Notes under the pieces: model-generated | Databases searched by the model: none | What the model was told of the DNA's origin: nothing | The model's input: the letters and a program-made list of their open reading frames with translations, nothing else | Source: CAZRGV01 sp964599655 | Lineage (GTDB): Bacteria > Planctomycetota > Planctomycetia > Isosphaerales > Isosphaeraceae | DNA: 42,962 nucleotides | Direction of reading: 5' to 3' | Assembly: GCA_964599655.1 (NCBI GenBank) | Contig: CAZRGV010000043.1 | Span: forward strand, 1 to 42,962 | In this document: positions 35,162 through 42,962 of the stretch, one piece after another | How positions within the stretch are numbered: position 1 is the first letter of the stretch | How the letters are laid out: every line of letters begins with the position of its first letter | Program-made: the position numbers and the translations under genes

Positions 35162-36213
35162 GACGATCGGAGTCCCTTGCTGGCCAGCCACGATTTCATT
35201 TCGTCGATGGTGATCACGTCGTCCCCCTGGTCCTTGTTGGCCTTGAGGACGGGGGAGTCGGCGTCGGGGACGATGACGCGCACGCCGGTGTCGCGGGTCG
35301 AGCCGTCGGGCAGGACCTCCTTGACCGTCTTTTCGTCCTTCTCGAGCAGGGCCTTGAGGAGCTTCACGCCCTGGAAGCCCATTTCGTAGGGGTTTTGACA
35401 GACGGTCGCGTCAATGTTCCTTTTCTCGATGTGACGGACGGCGGCCTCGTCGAGGTCGAAGGTGACGACGGTGGTGCGCTGTCGGACCTCGGGCGAGCGG
35501 CTGACCTCCTCGGCGATGGCCGGGGCGTTGTACGACCAGAGGCCGAGCAACAGGTTCAGATCGGGATACTTAGTGATGGCGTTCTGGACGTTGGTTCCGG
35601 CTCGGGAGTGATCTCCCTGGTCCTCGAAGGTCTCGATGTCCTCGAAACCCTTGCCGGCGCCGAGGAAGAAGCCCTGCTTGCGTTCCTTGGCGTTGGCGGC
35701 GGCGGAGGTTCCGACGAAGGTGATGACCTTGCCGCCTTCGGGTCGCAGCGCCAGGGCGGCTCGACCGGCGGCCTCGCCGGCCTTGACGTTGTTGGTGCCG
35801 ATGTAGCCGCGACGGACGTCCTGCTTGTTGGGGGCAACGTCCGAGTCGATGGTGATGACGATCTTGCCGGCCTTCTGGAGCTCTCGCATGGCGTCGATGA
35901 CGCCGGGGGCGTCGGCCTCGATGACCGAGACGGCCACGCCCTCGACACCCGGCAGGGACAGGGCCTCGCGAAGCCGCTCGACCTGGCCTTGCGTCGAGCC
36001 CTCGTTGCGCCGCATCTCGACGGTGATGTTGAGCTGCTTGCCGGCGTCCAGCATGCCTTTCTCGACGGCGTTCCACCAGTCGGCATTGCTATTGGTGACG
36101 AAGAGGATCTTCGGTCCGCCGCCCGAACCGCCGCCGCCACAGCCGGCGATGGACGCGACGGCCAGCAGCGCCGCGAAGAGAACGACACCACGATGAAACC
36201 CACTGCGATCCAC
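35158..36213 (-). CDS. Periplasmic sugar-binding lipoprotein of an ABC transporter (RbsB/Peripla_BP_4 type)
   Basis: 351 residues. A lipoprotein signal has the lipobox S-I-A-G-C with Cys25, followed by a Gly-rich linker. The type I periplasmic binding fold starts at ILFVTNSNADWWNAVEKGMLDAGKQL and includes GVAVSVIEADAPGVIDAM, IDSDVAPNKQDVRRGYIGTNNVKAGEAAGRAAL, LLLGLWSYNAPAIAEEV and TVCQNPYEMGFQGVKLLKALL. These are typical of ribose- or galactose-class sugar-binding proteins. The sugar is not deducible. It overlaps the start of the permease by four bases and is the first gene of the operon; its upstream region is divergent from the HD phosphohydrolase. Confidence 0.93.
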   Translation of the reverse strand: MDRSGFHRGVVLFAALLAVASIAGCGGGGSGGGPKILFVTNSNADWWNAVEKGMLDAGKQLNITVEMRRNEGSTQGQVERLREALSLPGVEGVAVSVIEADAPGVIDAMRELQKAGKIVITIDSDVAPNKQDVRRGYIGTNNVKAGEAAGRAALALRPEGGKVITFVGTSAAANAKERKQGFFLGAGKGFEDIETFEDQGDHSRAGTNVQNAITKYPDLNLLLGLWSYNAPAIAEEVSRSPEVRQRTTVVTFDLDEAAVRHIEKRNIDATVCQNPYEMGFQGVKLLKALLEKDEKTVKEVLPDGSTRDTGVRVIVPDADSPVLKANKDQGDDVITIDEMKSWLASKGLRSS

Positions 36214-36358
36214 GGAACCTCCCCCTGTCGCGACGCGCGGAAAGGATGATTAGGACGGGGCCGTCGGCGGTCGCCCGGCGTCGGCCTCGCGACGGCCGAG
36301 CGACCGAAAAACGGCGTGACCCTGGGGCTTGGCCCCATCTTAATCGAGCCGTCTCGCC

Positions 36359-36380
36359 AGGGGAACAGAGCCGTTCCCCT
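36359..36380. promoter_or_regulatory. Inverted repeat in a divergent promoter region
   Basis: AGGGGAAC (36359-36366) and GTTCCCCT (36373-36380) form a perfect 8-bp inverted repeat with a 6-base spacer. It lies in the roughly 250-base gap between the divergent sugar-binding protein (start 36213) and HD phosphohydrolase (start 36467). It could be an operator for the transporter operon or a weak terminator. A second small hairpin, TGGGGC with GCCCCA, is at 36323-36337. Confidence 0.35.
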
Positions 36381-36466
36381 TGAAAAAACGGCCTGTACCG
36401 TCGATCATCAAAGGGGCAAGGGTCCCGACGTCGGCGGCCCTGCGATCGGGCTCGGAGTCGCGGGCG

Positions 36467-37447
36467 ATGCACTGGCAGGACCGGGTTTACGGCGAGGTCG
36501 CGATCGACGACCCGGAGATCCTGCGACTGATCGCGTGCCCGACGTTTCAGCGCCTTCGAGGGATTCGCCAGGCCGGCCCGTCGGCCTTCGCGTTTCCGTT
36601 CAAGACGGTGACGCGGTTCGAGCACAGCCTGGGCGTCTACCTGCTGCTGGGGCGGCTGGGAGCCGACCGCCGCGAGCAACTGGCGGGCCTCCTGCACGAC
36701 ATCTCGCACACGGCCTTCTCCCACGCCGTCGACTTCCTGTTCGACTCCGACGAGCAGGACCATCACGAAGGCCTCAAACCGCTGTTTCTGACCCGGCCGG
36801 ACATGGTCGAGGCGATCGCGAGGCTGGGCTTCGCGCCCGAAGACTTCTTCGACGACTCAATCTATCCGCTGCTGGAACGGCCCTTGCCCTGGCTTTGCGC
36901 CGATCGGCTCGACTACTTCCTCCGGGACGGCCGAGCCTGCGGCGTGACCACGCCCGAGAGCATCGCCCGGACGCTCGATCACACCGTCGTGGTCGAGGAG
37001 ACGATCGCCCTGGATGACCTGGACGTGGCCCGCGAGGTGGTCGAGCAGTTCGCCGAGATGAACCGGGACTGGTGGGCCAGCACGACGGAGGCATATATCT
37101 ACAACGAGTTCGCCGACGCGCTTCGCGAGGGATTCCGGCTGGGGGCGCTCCGCAAGGAAGACCTGTTCTCGGATGATGCTCATGTGCTCGCGCTGCTTCG
37201 ATCCGCGCGCAGTCCGTTGATCGAAGAGAAACTCGAACATATCTTTCAATTCCGACCCGATCGGCTTGAAGGGTTCGTGCCCCGGGTGATCCCGAAGACG
37301 CGGTGGCTCGACCCGCCGGTGGTGCGCGATGGCCGGCCTCGGCCGTTCTCCGAGATCGCGAACGAGACCGGCGCCGGGCGTGAGGCGGCCGTCGGCGATG
37401 GAGTCGACGCGATTCGAGCCGGCAAGGAGCGCGAGGCGTCGTCGTAA
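36467..37447 (+). CDS. HD-domain phosphohydrolase (dNTPase/SAMHD1-like)
   Basis: 326 residues. The start segment MHWQDRVYGEVAIDDPEILRLIACPTFQRLRGIRQ is typical of this group. The metal-binding HD residues are H in TRFEHSLGVYLLL, HD in LAGLLHDISHTAFSHAVDFLFD, and D in CADRLDYFLRDG. This pattern (RLRGIRQ, FEHSLGVY, HDISHTAFSH) is shared by deoxyguanosine triphosphatases and SAMHD1-like proteins. ATG 36467 has GGAG about ten bases upstream; an in-frame start at 36380 would add 29 residues. The last ~30 residues (NETGAGREAAVGDG) look disordered. The exact nucleotide substrate is unknown. Confidence 0.9.
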   Translation: MHWQDRVYGEVAIDDPEILRLIACPTFQRLRGIRQAGPSAFAFPFKTVTRFEHSLGVYLLLGRLGADRREQLAGLLHDISHTAFSHAVDFLFDSDEQDHHEGLKPLFLTRPDMVEAIARLGFAPEDFFDDSIYPLLERPLPWLCADRLDYFLRDGRACGVTTPESIARTLDHTVVVEETIALDDLDVAREVVEQFAEMNRDWWASTTEAYIYNEFADALREGFRLGALRKEDLFSDDAHVLALLRSARSPLIEEKLEHIFQFRPDRLEGFVPRVIPKTRWLDPPVVRDGRPRPFSEIANETGAGREAAVGDGVDAIRAGKEREASS

Positions 37448-37517
37448 ACGGCTGCCAAAACGGGGGCTTGGGTCATGTGCTGGCGCTTCGGGGCCGTACC
37501 TCGGATCGGGTCGCGTC

Positions 37518-38912
37518 TTATCGGGGCGTGCCTCCGGGGTCGAGGGCGGGGGCCATGGTCAAGGGGACGAGGGCGGCCGACGGTTGAAGGGATGTCGCAA
37601 ACCCTTCGCTGACAAAGGATTTGGGAAGCGGCTTCAGCTTGGCCAGCACGGATTTCGCCGTGCCGGGTGTCGGTCGCGGCGGATTCGCGGGCGAGGCGGA
37701 CCGGACGGCTTGCGGCGGGGCCGTGGGACGTGGCGCGGGGGCCGTTTTCGGTTCGTTTGGCGCGGTGGCCGATTTCGGTGGCTCGGGTGCCGGGGCCGTT
37801 TTCGGTTCGTTGGGCGCGGTGGCCGTTTTCGGTTCGATTGGCGGGAGGGGCGGAGTCGGGATCGGTTGGCGGACGTCGTTGGTTTCTTGTGACGTCGGTT
37901 CGGGAATCGACGGGGGGCTTGCCGAGCGGCTGGGCAGGTCGCGGCCGATCCAGGGGCGGGCGCCGCGGCCCTTGGCCAGCAGGTTCAGGGCGCGGAAGAG
38001 GGTGGAGGTGTGGCGCGCCTCGTAGCGCTCGCGGAGCCGGCCCTCGGGAGTCTTGTCGATCAGGACCAGGGCGGGGGCGGCGGCGCGGTCGGGGCCGTCG
38101 ACCTCGGTCCAGAGGGTCTGGAAGCGGTCTTCGAGGCGGGCGATCTCGGCGTTGACGGCCTCGAGGAGTCGTTCGCGGGCGGCGTCGGGGTCGGGGAGCC
38201 GGTTGCGGAACGCATCCAGGCGGGCGATCGAGGGGCGCGACCGGGTGTCGGTCTCGAAGAAGCGGTCGAGGGCGTCGAGGTCGAGGTCCTCGTCGGCCAG
38301 GGTGGCGATCGCGTCGGCGTAAAGCCGCGCGACGTGGTCGTTCTCGCGGAACGTGATGTCGCTGGAACGTCCCAGCAGGGCAGGGATCGAGGCGACCAGC
38401 TCGGGGTCGAGGTCGCGGCCGTCGTCGAGGCGTTCCAGGATCCGATCCCAGCGCTGGAGGAGCCAGTCGATCCCTTCGCAGAAGGATTCGAGCCGCGGCT
38501 GGGCCCACTCGGGGTTGGTTTTCATCCGGCGATCGAGCCGGGCCACCCGGCGATCGCGGCGTTTATCCCAGTTCGTGGTTGCGTCGCGACGCCGCAGGGC
38601 GAGGGCGGTCTCGGATTCTTCCAGTCCGCGATCAAGCCGGACCGACGCCAGCGCGGCGAGGCCGACAAGCCCTCGCTCGACGGGGCCTCGAGGACGAAGG
38701 TCGTGCTCCCACTCCTCCAGTCGGCGCTGAAGGGCCTCGCGGTCGGCCTCGATCAGGACGGTTCCGTTTCCGGCGAGACCATGCTTGACGGCATTGGCAC
38801 GAGAGCGGACTTTCCCGTTCTCGGAACGTGGTCCGGTGCTTCGCTTTGCGTTGTTGCGTCGGGCGTTGAGCGCGGCGTCGGAGAGGGTGTAGGGTCGGGT
38901 GGCGGGAGCCAT
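37518..38912 (-). CDS. Planctomycete basic protein with NNAKRSTGPRSENGK motif and Pro-rich tail
   Basis: 464 residues. The N-terminus has ALNARRNNAKRSTGPRSENGKVRSRANAVKHGLAG, a motif common to many hypothetical proteins of planctomycetes and some other bacteria; its function is not established. A long helical, highly charged region follows (EWEHDLRPRGPVERGLVGLAAL, RDRRVARLDRRMKTNPEW, RLEDRFQTLW). From about residue 360 the sequence is low complexity, with imperfect Pro-Lys-Ala repeats such as APNEPKTAPAPEPPKSATAPNEPKTAPAP. ATG 38912 has GAGGAA seven bases upstream. Divergent from the spermidine-synthase-like gene, across a gap with several palindromes. Function unknown. Confidence 0.8.
   Translation of the reverse strand: MAPATRPYTLSDAALNARRNNAKRSTGPRSENGKVRSRANAVKHGLAGNGTVLIEADREALQRRLEEWEHDLRPRGPVERGLVGLAALASVRLDRGLEESETALALRRRDATTNWDKRRDRRVARLDRRMKTNPEWAQPRLESFCEGIDWLLQRWDRILERLDDGRDLDPELVASIPALLGRSSDITFRENDHVARLYADAIATLADEDLDLDALDRFFETDTRSRPSIARLDAFRNRLPDPDAARERLLEAVNAEIARLEDRFQTLWTEVDGPDRAAAPALVLIDKTPEGRLRERYEARHTSTLFRALNLLAKGRGARPWIGRDLPSRSASPPSIPEPTSQETNDVRQPIPTPPLPPIEPKTATAPNEPKTAPAPEPPKSATAPNEPKTAPAPRPTAPPQAVRSASPANPPRPTPGTAKSVLAKLKPLPKSFVSEGFATSLQPSAALVPLTMAPALDPGGTPR
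37715..37860 (-). repeat. Imperfect tandem repeats encoding the Pro-rich tail
   Basis: Within the planctomycete basic gene, a unit encoding approximately APNEPKTAPAPxPPK is repeated about three times, visible on the plus strand as recurring GTTTTCGGTTCG blocks. Such repeats vary in copy number between relatives. Confidence 0.6.
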
Positions 38913-39220
38913 GATCGGGTTCCTCAAGCCGGGGGCGTCATCGCGAGGGCGAAGGTCGCGCGGCGTCGTTGCCGGCGCGAGAACAACCATCGCCAGTCAT
39001 CTCTTACTATCGGAAGACCGAGTCTTCGAATTCGAAAAAATTTCGCCAGATTCTCCAAATTGTGGAGATTTTCTGTGCCGGGCCTGCCAGGAGGGGTGTT
39101 TCGATGCGGTTTGGAATTGGAAGCTTGCGGTGACGCGGCTTGCGGGGGAGGGGGAGGGCGGTTTAGCCTCGAATTGCCGGAACGTTCCTGTCTTGGTGGA
39201 GTCGGTCCGAGGTGGGCCGG
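38913..39220. other. Divergent intergenic region with palindromes
   Basis: 308 bases between two divergent genes. The central part is AT-richer and holds GAAGAC-cga-GTCTTC (39013-39027), overlapping TTCGAATTCGAA (39025-39036), and TCTCCA-aattg-TGGAGA (39052-39068). No RNA gene or small open frame with a ribosome site was seen. Confidence 0.5.
39013..39068. promoter_or_regulatory. Cluster of three inverted repeats, candidate operators
   Basis: Three perfect inverted repeats in 56 bases: 6 bp with a 3-base spacer (39013-39027), a 12-bp palindrome (39025-39036) and 6 bp with a 5-base spacer (39052-39068). They lie in a divergent promoter region and could bind dimeric regulators. Confidence 0.4.
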
Positions 39221-41876
39221 GTGGTGCTCATGGGTGTTGATCCCGCGGGTTGGGCGACGGCGCGAAGGGTCTCGGCGGCGGAGGCGCGGGCCCCGGCCGA
39301 CGCGTTGGGTTCGGGCGTGGTGGCGGCGGTTTTGCTGCTGTTCTGGTGCTCGGGCGCGACGGGCTTGATGCTCGAAGTGGTCTGGTCGAGGAAGCTGGTG
39401 GCGTTGCTGGGGGCGACGACGTGGAGCGTCATGGCGGTGCTCGTGGCGTTCATGGGGGGGCTCGGGCTGGGCAGCGTGCTCTGGGGGCGATGGGTGGGCC
39501 GTGCGGCTCGGCCGTTGCGGTGGTACGGCTGGCTGGAGATTGGCGTTGGGCTCTACACGCTGACGGTTCCCTGGCTGTTTGACCGGATTGGCGAAGGGTT
39601 CGTGCGGGCGGCGAGGGCGCTCGGGTACGACGAGGGGGGCGGGATCGGGCTGCGGGCGACCGTGGCCGTGCTGGCGCTGGCGGCGCCGACGATCCTGATG
39701 GGCGGAACCTTGCCGGTTTTGACCCGGGTGGTGGCCTCGTTGCGAGGTCAGCCGGGGCGTGTGGCGGGGATTCTTTACGCGGTCAACACGGCGGGGGCGG
39801 TGGTCGGTTGCTTCGTCACCGGGTTCGTGCTGATTCTGAGCCTGGGGGTGGATGAATCGAACGCGCTGGCGGCGTTGATCGACCTGGCGATTGGAGGGCT
39901 GGCGCTGTGGTTGGCGAGACGGCTTCCCTCGCTGGAGATGGTCGGCGTCGGCATTCGGTCGGCACCAGTCGCCTCGGAACCCCGCAGGGGCCAGGGGGCC
40001 TTGCTGGTGGCGATGGTCTCGGGGTTCTGCGGGCTGGCGTACGAGGTGCTCTGGACCCGCGGGATTCTGATCGCGATCGTCGATTCTACAACGTATGCAT
40101 TTACGTTGATGTTAACAGCGTTTCTGTTCGGGCATGCGTTCGGGAGCGGGCTCGCGGATCGGTGGGACCGTGACCGGATTGTGGGGAAGACCTGGACGCG
40201 GCTGGGGCTGTCGCAGATCGTGGCCGGGCTGTTCGCGCTGGGGTCATTGCCGCTTTTGATCGGCTCACGAGGGTGGATTGACCGGATGGGGCTGGTGTCG
40301 GACGCGAGCTTCTGGGGTTTCCGGGTGCCGTTTTTTCTGACGGTCAGTCTGGCGGTCCTGGCGCCACCGGCGGCGTTTCTGGGGGCGAGCTTTCCGCTGG
40401 CGGCGCGGTTGTACGTGGGTCGAGGGCGACCGGCGGCGTCGAGCGCGGGGCGGCTTTATGGGTTGAACACGCTGGGGGCGATCGTCGGGGCGATCGCGGC
40501 GGCGGCGTGGCTGGTTCCGTGGCTTGGGACGCAAGCGGCGGTGATCGGGCTGGCGGTTTCGCAGGGGGGGCTCGGGGCGGTGGTGATGCTGTTGGGAGGC
40601 GGCCGGGTCGGCTGGCCGGGTCGGCTGGCGTCGATCCTCGTGCTGGCCCTGGTCGGGTTGGGCCTGCTTGTCCTGAACGAGATTTTCGGGATGCGTGCGT
40701 TGTACGCGTCGAAGGAGCCCGGGCGGATGGTGGCGATCAAGGAAGGGCCGTGTAGGGAAAGAGTGTANNNNNNNNNNCGTCACGGTGCATCAGAGGACGC
40801 CCGAGGACCGGGTGATCAACATCAACGGGACGAACGTCGCGGGGACGAACCCGGTTCTGCGGACGACGCAGAAGCTGCAAGGGCACCTGCCGGTGTTCCT
40901 GCACAAGCAGCCCAGGACGGTGCTGCAAATCGGGTTCGGCTCGGGCGGAACGTGTTACTCGGTCAGCCTGCACGAGGAGATCGAGCGGATCGACGTTTGC
41001 GAGATCAGCCCGGACGTGATCGCGATGTCGTCGAAATATTTCGCGGACATCCATCACAACGTGCTCGATGATGCGAGAGTGCACACCCACATCGCCGACG
41101 CGAGGAGCTTCGTCGCGGCGACGTCGAGGACGTTCGACCTGATCCTGTCGGACTCGATTCATCCCCGGTTCCGGGGCAACGCGGCGCTTTACACGGTGGA
41201 TTACTTCGCCTTGTGCGCCCGGCGGTTGAAGCCGGGGGGGATCGTCTCGACCTGGCTGCCGCTGTACGGACTGTCGGTCGACGATGTGCGCTCGGTGCTC
41301 AAGAGCATGCGCGCGGTGTTTCCGCACGTTCAGGTCTGGTATCCGAACGCGGTGCCGAACGAGAACACGGTGATTCTGGCGTCGATGGAGCCGTTGACGA
41401 TCGACGTGCCGAGGCTCGAGACGGAGCTGGCCAGGCCGGTTCTCGCCGAGGACCTCGCGGAGGTGGGGATCCGGTCAGTCTTGGAGTTCGTCGACGCGTT
41501 CTTGATGGGGGACCGGGCGGTTTCCCGGTTCACGGCCAAGGGCCGGTTGAACACGGACGATCATCCGTATCTGGAGTTTCTGGCTCCGAAGACGCTGGAT
41601 CGGTTCGGGTCGTGGCGCGACAACCTCGAGGCGCTGGTGGCGTCGAGGGAGCGGATCAACCCGTACCTCGAAGGAGCCTCGCCCGAGTTCCTGGCCGAGC
41701 TCGATCGGTGGCAAACGGGGACCGAGCGAAAGCTGGCCGCGCAGGTGCTCGAGCTGCAAGGCCGGCCCGACGAGGCAGTCCGGGCCTACGACGAGGCGAT
41801 TTTTCAGAATCCCGACGACCTGCCGACGCGGCGTCGCCTGGTGGCGCTCCGTGCGTCGTTGCGGTCACGTCCCTGA
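39221..41876 (+). CDS. Membrane-fused spermidine-synthase-like protein, interrupted by adapter and gap
   Basis: About 880 residues across the gap. The N-terminal ~500 residues hold many hydrophobic helices in two similar halves: GVVAAVLLLFWCSGATGLMLEVVWSRKLVALLGATTWSVM and GALLVAMVSGFCGLAYEVLWTRGILIAIVDSTTYAFTLMLTA. The C-terminal ~370 residues have the spermidine-synthase fold: TVHQRTPEDRVININGT, VLQIGFGSGGTCYSVSLHEEIERIDVCEISPDVI and FDLILSDSIHPRF. They end in a short TPR-like segment (LAAQVLELQGRPDEAVRAYDEAI). An 11-N gap at 40768-40778, preceded by adapter-like bases 40749-40767, shifts the frame; without them KEGP would be followed by VTVHQR, so little sequence is missing. GTG 39221 has GAGG eight bases upstream; ATG 39230 is an alternative. 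Polyamine substrate uncertain. Confidence 0.85.
40749..40767. other. Illumina adapter remnant
   Basis: The 19 bases CGTGTAGGGAAAGAGTGTA are identical to part of the reverse complement of the TruSeq universal adapter. They directly precede the 11-N gap and interrupt the conserved KEGP-to-VTVHQR join of the gene, so they are not genomic. Confidence 0.93.
40768..40778. other. Assembly gap (11 N)
   Basis: Exactly 11 unknown bases follow the adapter remnant; the same count as the gap in the hybrid kinase, so both are fixed-size placeholders. Confidence 0.9.
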
Positions 41877-42067
41877 AGCGACAGAGCCGGCTCGAATTCC
41901 GGGTCGAGCGTCCCCACGCGGTTCGGGCTCGTGATGGGGGATCGGTCGGAACTCCTTGTTTGACAATCTGTTACAAGGCGGGATCTCGGTCCGCGCGCCG
42001 TCTCCAACGCGGCGCGGCAACGGCCTGAGCACCGTGGCCGTGAGCGCGCGCGAGCCGATCCGTCAGT

Positions 42068-42096
42068 TTCTCATTTGTGGGTGAAGAAAGTATATA
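42068..42096 (+). promoter_or_regulatory. Candidate promoter for the DUF1559 gene
   Basis: TTCTCA at 42068-42073 and TATATA at 42091-42096 with a 17-base spacer, leaving a leader of about 160 bases before the ATG at 42263. Confidence 0.4.
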
Positions 42097-42104
42097 GCGT
42101 CAGA

Positions 42105-42123
42105 TGGTCCCGATTGGTCCCGA
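42105..42123 (+). promoter_or_regulatory. Direct repeat TGGTCCCGA x2, possible operator
   Basis: TGGTCCCGA occurs at 42105-42113 and again at 42115-42123, so the centres are 10 bases apart, about one helical turn. The pair begins about nine bases past the -10 candidate, near the expected transcription start. Confidence 0.35.
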
Positions 42124-42262
42124 CTTTTTTTGAATTTTTTTCTGGCATCGATTTCGGACCGGGGTTATCTCTAACCGGTGCGATTGGAGGGATAATTGTC
42201 CCTCAATGCATCCTCTCACCTCGTTCGCTCGTCTCGCTCATTCCGATCGGAGGCAGTCTGCC

Positions 42263-42962
42263 ATGAAAGAGAGGCATCGCGGCTTCACGTTGATTGAACT
42301 CTTGGTGGTCATCGCGATCATCGGTGTTCTGATCGCCCTGCTTCTTCCCGCCGTTCAGGCCGCCCGAGAGGCGGCCCGCCGCGCCCAGTGCACCAACAAT
42401 CTGAAGCAACTGGCGCTGGCATCTCACAACTACGTCGACCAGAACCAGGTCTTCCCGCTTCAGGACCTGTACCCGACGGCGTCGGGTCCGAGCTGGGGCT
42501 GGAGCTACGGCTGGCCCATCGCGATTCTGCCGCAGATGGAGCAGCAGACGGTTTTCAATGCGTTCAACTTCAGCATCGGCATGTTCGGCAACGCGCAGGG
42601 GTACACCTTCCAGCGCGGCAACACGACGGTCGAGTTCCTCCAGATGGGCTTCCTGCTCTGCCCGTCAGACGGGATCAAGCGACGCCCGGCCGATCCGCGA
42701 GGCGCGACCAACTACGTGGGGAACTACGGCGGGCCGGGCAGCATCCAGCGCTGGACCGGCACGATTGTTCCCAACGCCTGGACCGGCGGCTACTCCGGCG
42801 ACGCGTCGAACCTCGGACCGTTCGGAACCGAAGGCATCGTCGACGGAACCTCCAATACCGCGTTGTTCAGCGAGCGGCTGCTTGGTCTGAACGGCAGCCC
42901 GGCGACTCCGGTCGGCTCGGTCAACTCGCGTCGCGCGATTTACGTGGCGCCGGTGGGCTCGG
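42263..42962 (+). CDS. DUF1559 prepilin-like protein, 3' partial
   Basis: At least 233 residues; the gene runs off the window. The N-terminus is a type IV prepilin leader: RGFTLIELLVVIAIIGVLIALLLPAVQAAREAARRAQC, with cleavage expected after Gly7 before Phe. It is followed by NNLKQLALASHNYVD, the PSWGWSYGWPIAILPQMEQQ segment, FLLCPSD and NYVGNYGG, which are landmarks of the DUF1559 family, highly expanded in planctomycetes (often dozens per genome). GGAGG is nine bases upstream of the ATG. Likely exported by a type II/IV pilus-like machinery as a pseudopilin; its specific role is unknown. Confidence 0.95.
   Translation, partial: MKERHRGFTLIELLVVIAIIGVLIALLLPAVQAAREAARRAQCTNNLKQLALASHNYVDQNQVFPLQDLYPTASGPSWGWSYGWPIAILPQMEQQTVFNAFNFSIGMFGNAQGYTFQRGNTTVEFLQMGFLLCPSDGIKRRPADPRGATNYVGNYGGPGSIQRWTGTIVPNAWTGGYSGDASNLGPFGTEGIVDGTSNTALFSERLLGLNGSPATPVGSVNSRRAIYVAPVGS

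Larger units (their letters stand above)
41877..42262. other. Intergenic region upstream of the DUF1559 gene
   Basis: 386 bases. After a small inverted repeat (GCTCGA at 41890-41895 with TCGAGC at 41904-41909) there is GC-rich sequence, then an AT-rich part with a promoter candidate, a pair of direct repeats, T-runs at 42124-42140 and a 6-bp hairpin GAGGGA-TCCCTC at 42187-42204. An open frame at 42075-42266 lacks a ribosome site and overlaps the DUF1559 start; I do not accept it. Confidence 0.5.

Noticed and set aside
41960..41988. Perfect TTGACA at 41960-41965 as a promoter
   Set aside because: No acceptable -10 element at 16-18 bases downstream (ATCTCG region).
42075..42266. 63-codon frame just before the DUF1559 gene
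   Set aside because: Lacks a ribosome site, overlaps the well-placed GGAGG and start of the prepilin-like gene.
1..42962. CRISPR arrays, tRNA or rRNA genes, IS elements, phage genes
   Set aside because: No regularly spaced repeats, no tRNA-like CCA-ended cloverleaf, no rRNA sequence and no transposase, integrase or phage protein were seen on either strand by reading.

Overview
The window looks like a piece of a high-GC planctomycete genome, most likely from the Isosphaera-type group; that placement is an inference. Supporting signs are a prepilin-like protein of the planctomycete DUF1559 type, a large secreted HEAT-repeat protein with a C-terminal haem c site, a sulfatase next to carbohydrate-active genes, an FG-GAP/ASPIC protein, and a basic protein with the NNAKRSTGPRSENGK-type motif. 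The sequence is draft quality. It has two gaps of exactly 11 N, one flanked by a remnant identical to an Illumina adapter, and at least two single-base frameshifts that break otherwise intact genes.

Layout. 1-3.4 kb: membrane transglutaminase (open at the left edge) and a YchF-like GTPase, ending at a strong hairpin. 3.4-10 kb: a Prc-type S41 protease, a translationally coupled pair (GH29 alpha-L-fucosidase and a secreted protein of unknown function), a small LysM-like membrane protein and a secreted concanavalin-like protein. 10-16.5 kb: a receiver-PP2C regulator, a 990-residue PQQ/HEAT/cytochrome-type secreted protein, an iodotyrosine-deiodinase-like nitroreductase and a Tat-exported aldo/keto reductase. 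16.6-21.5 kb: a sulfatase, an OGFr-domain protein, an HD-domain protein and a secreted M49 peptidase. 21.7-25 kb: a large hybrid sensor kinase (one gap, one frameshift). 25-28.3 kb: a metallo-hydrolase, a COG2509-type flavoprotein and a methyltransferase. 28.3-29.5 kb: an AT-richer island with small secreted or orphan reading frames and a good promoter. 29.7-31 kb: rplM-rpsI, with an unusual C-terminal tail on L13. 31.1-36.2 kb: a TrkA-type potassium channel (frameshifted), then an operon of sugar-binding lipoprotein, ABC permease and FG-GAP/ASPIC protein with no ATPase gene. 36.4-42 kb: an HD phosphohydrolase, a planctomycete basic protein, and a membrane-fused spermidine-synthase-like protein interrupted by adapter and gap. 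42.2 kb to the right edge: a DUF1559 prepilin-like gene, cut by the window end.

Most genes serve envelope biology: export, proteolysis, glycan and sulfate-ester degradation, and signalling. Apart from the fucosidase pair, the ribosomal pair and the transporter operon, most stand as single units. I found no tRNA, rRNA, CRISPR array, transposase or prophage gene. No complete known defence or biosynthetic system is present. The most unusual arrangements are the ATPase-less transporter operon with a co-transcribed FG-GAP/ASPIC protein, the bacterial OGFr homologue, and the L13 tail.
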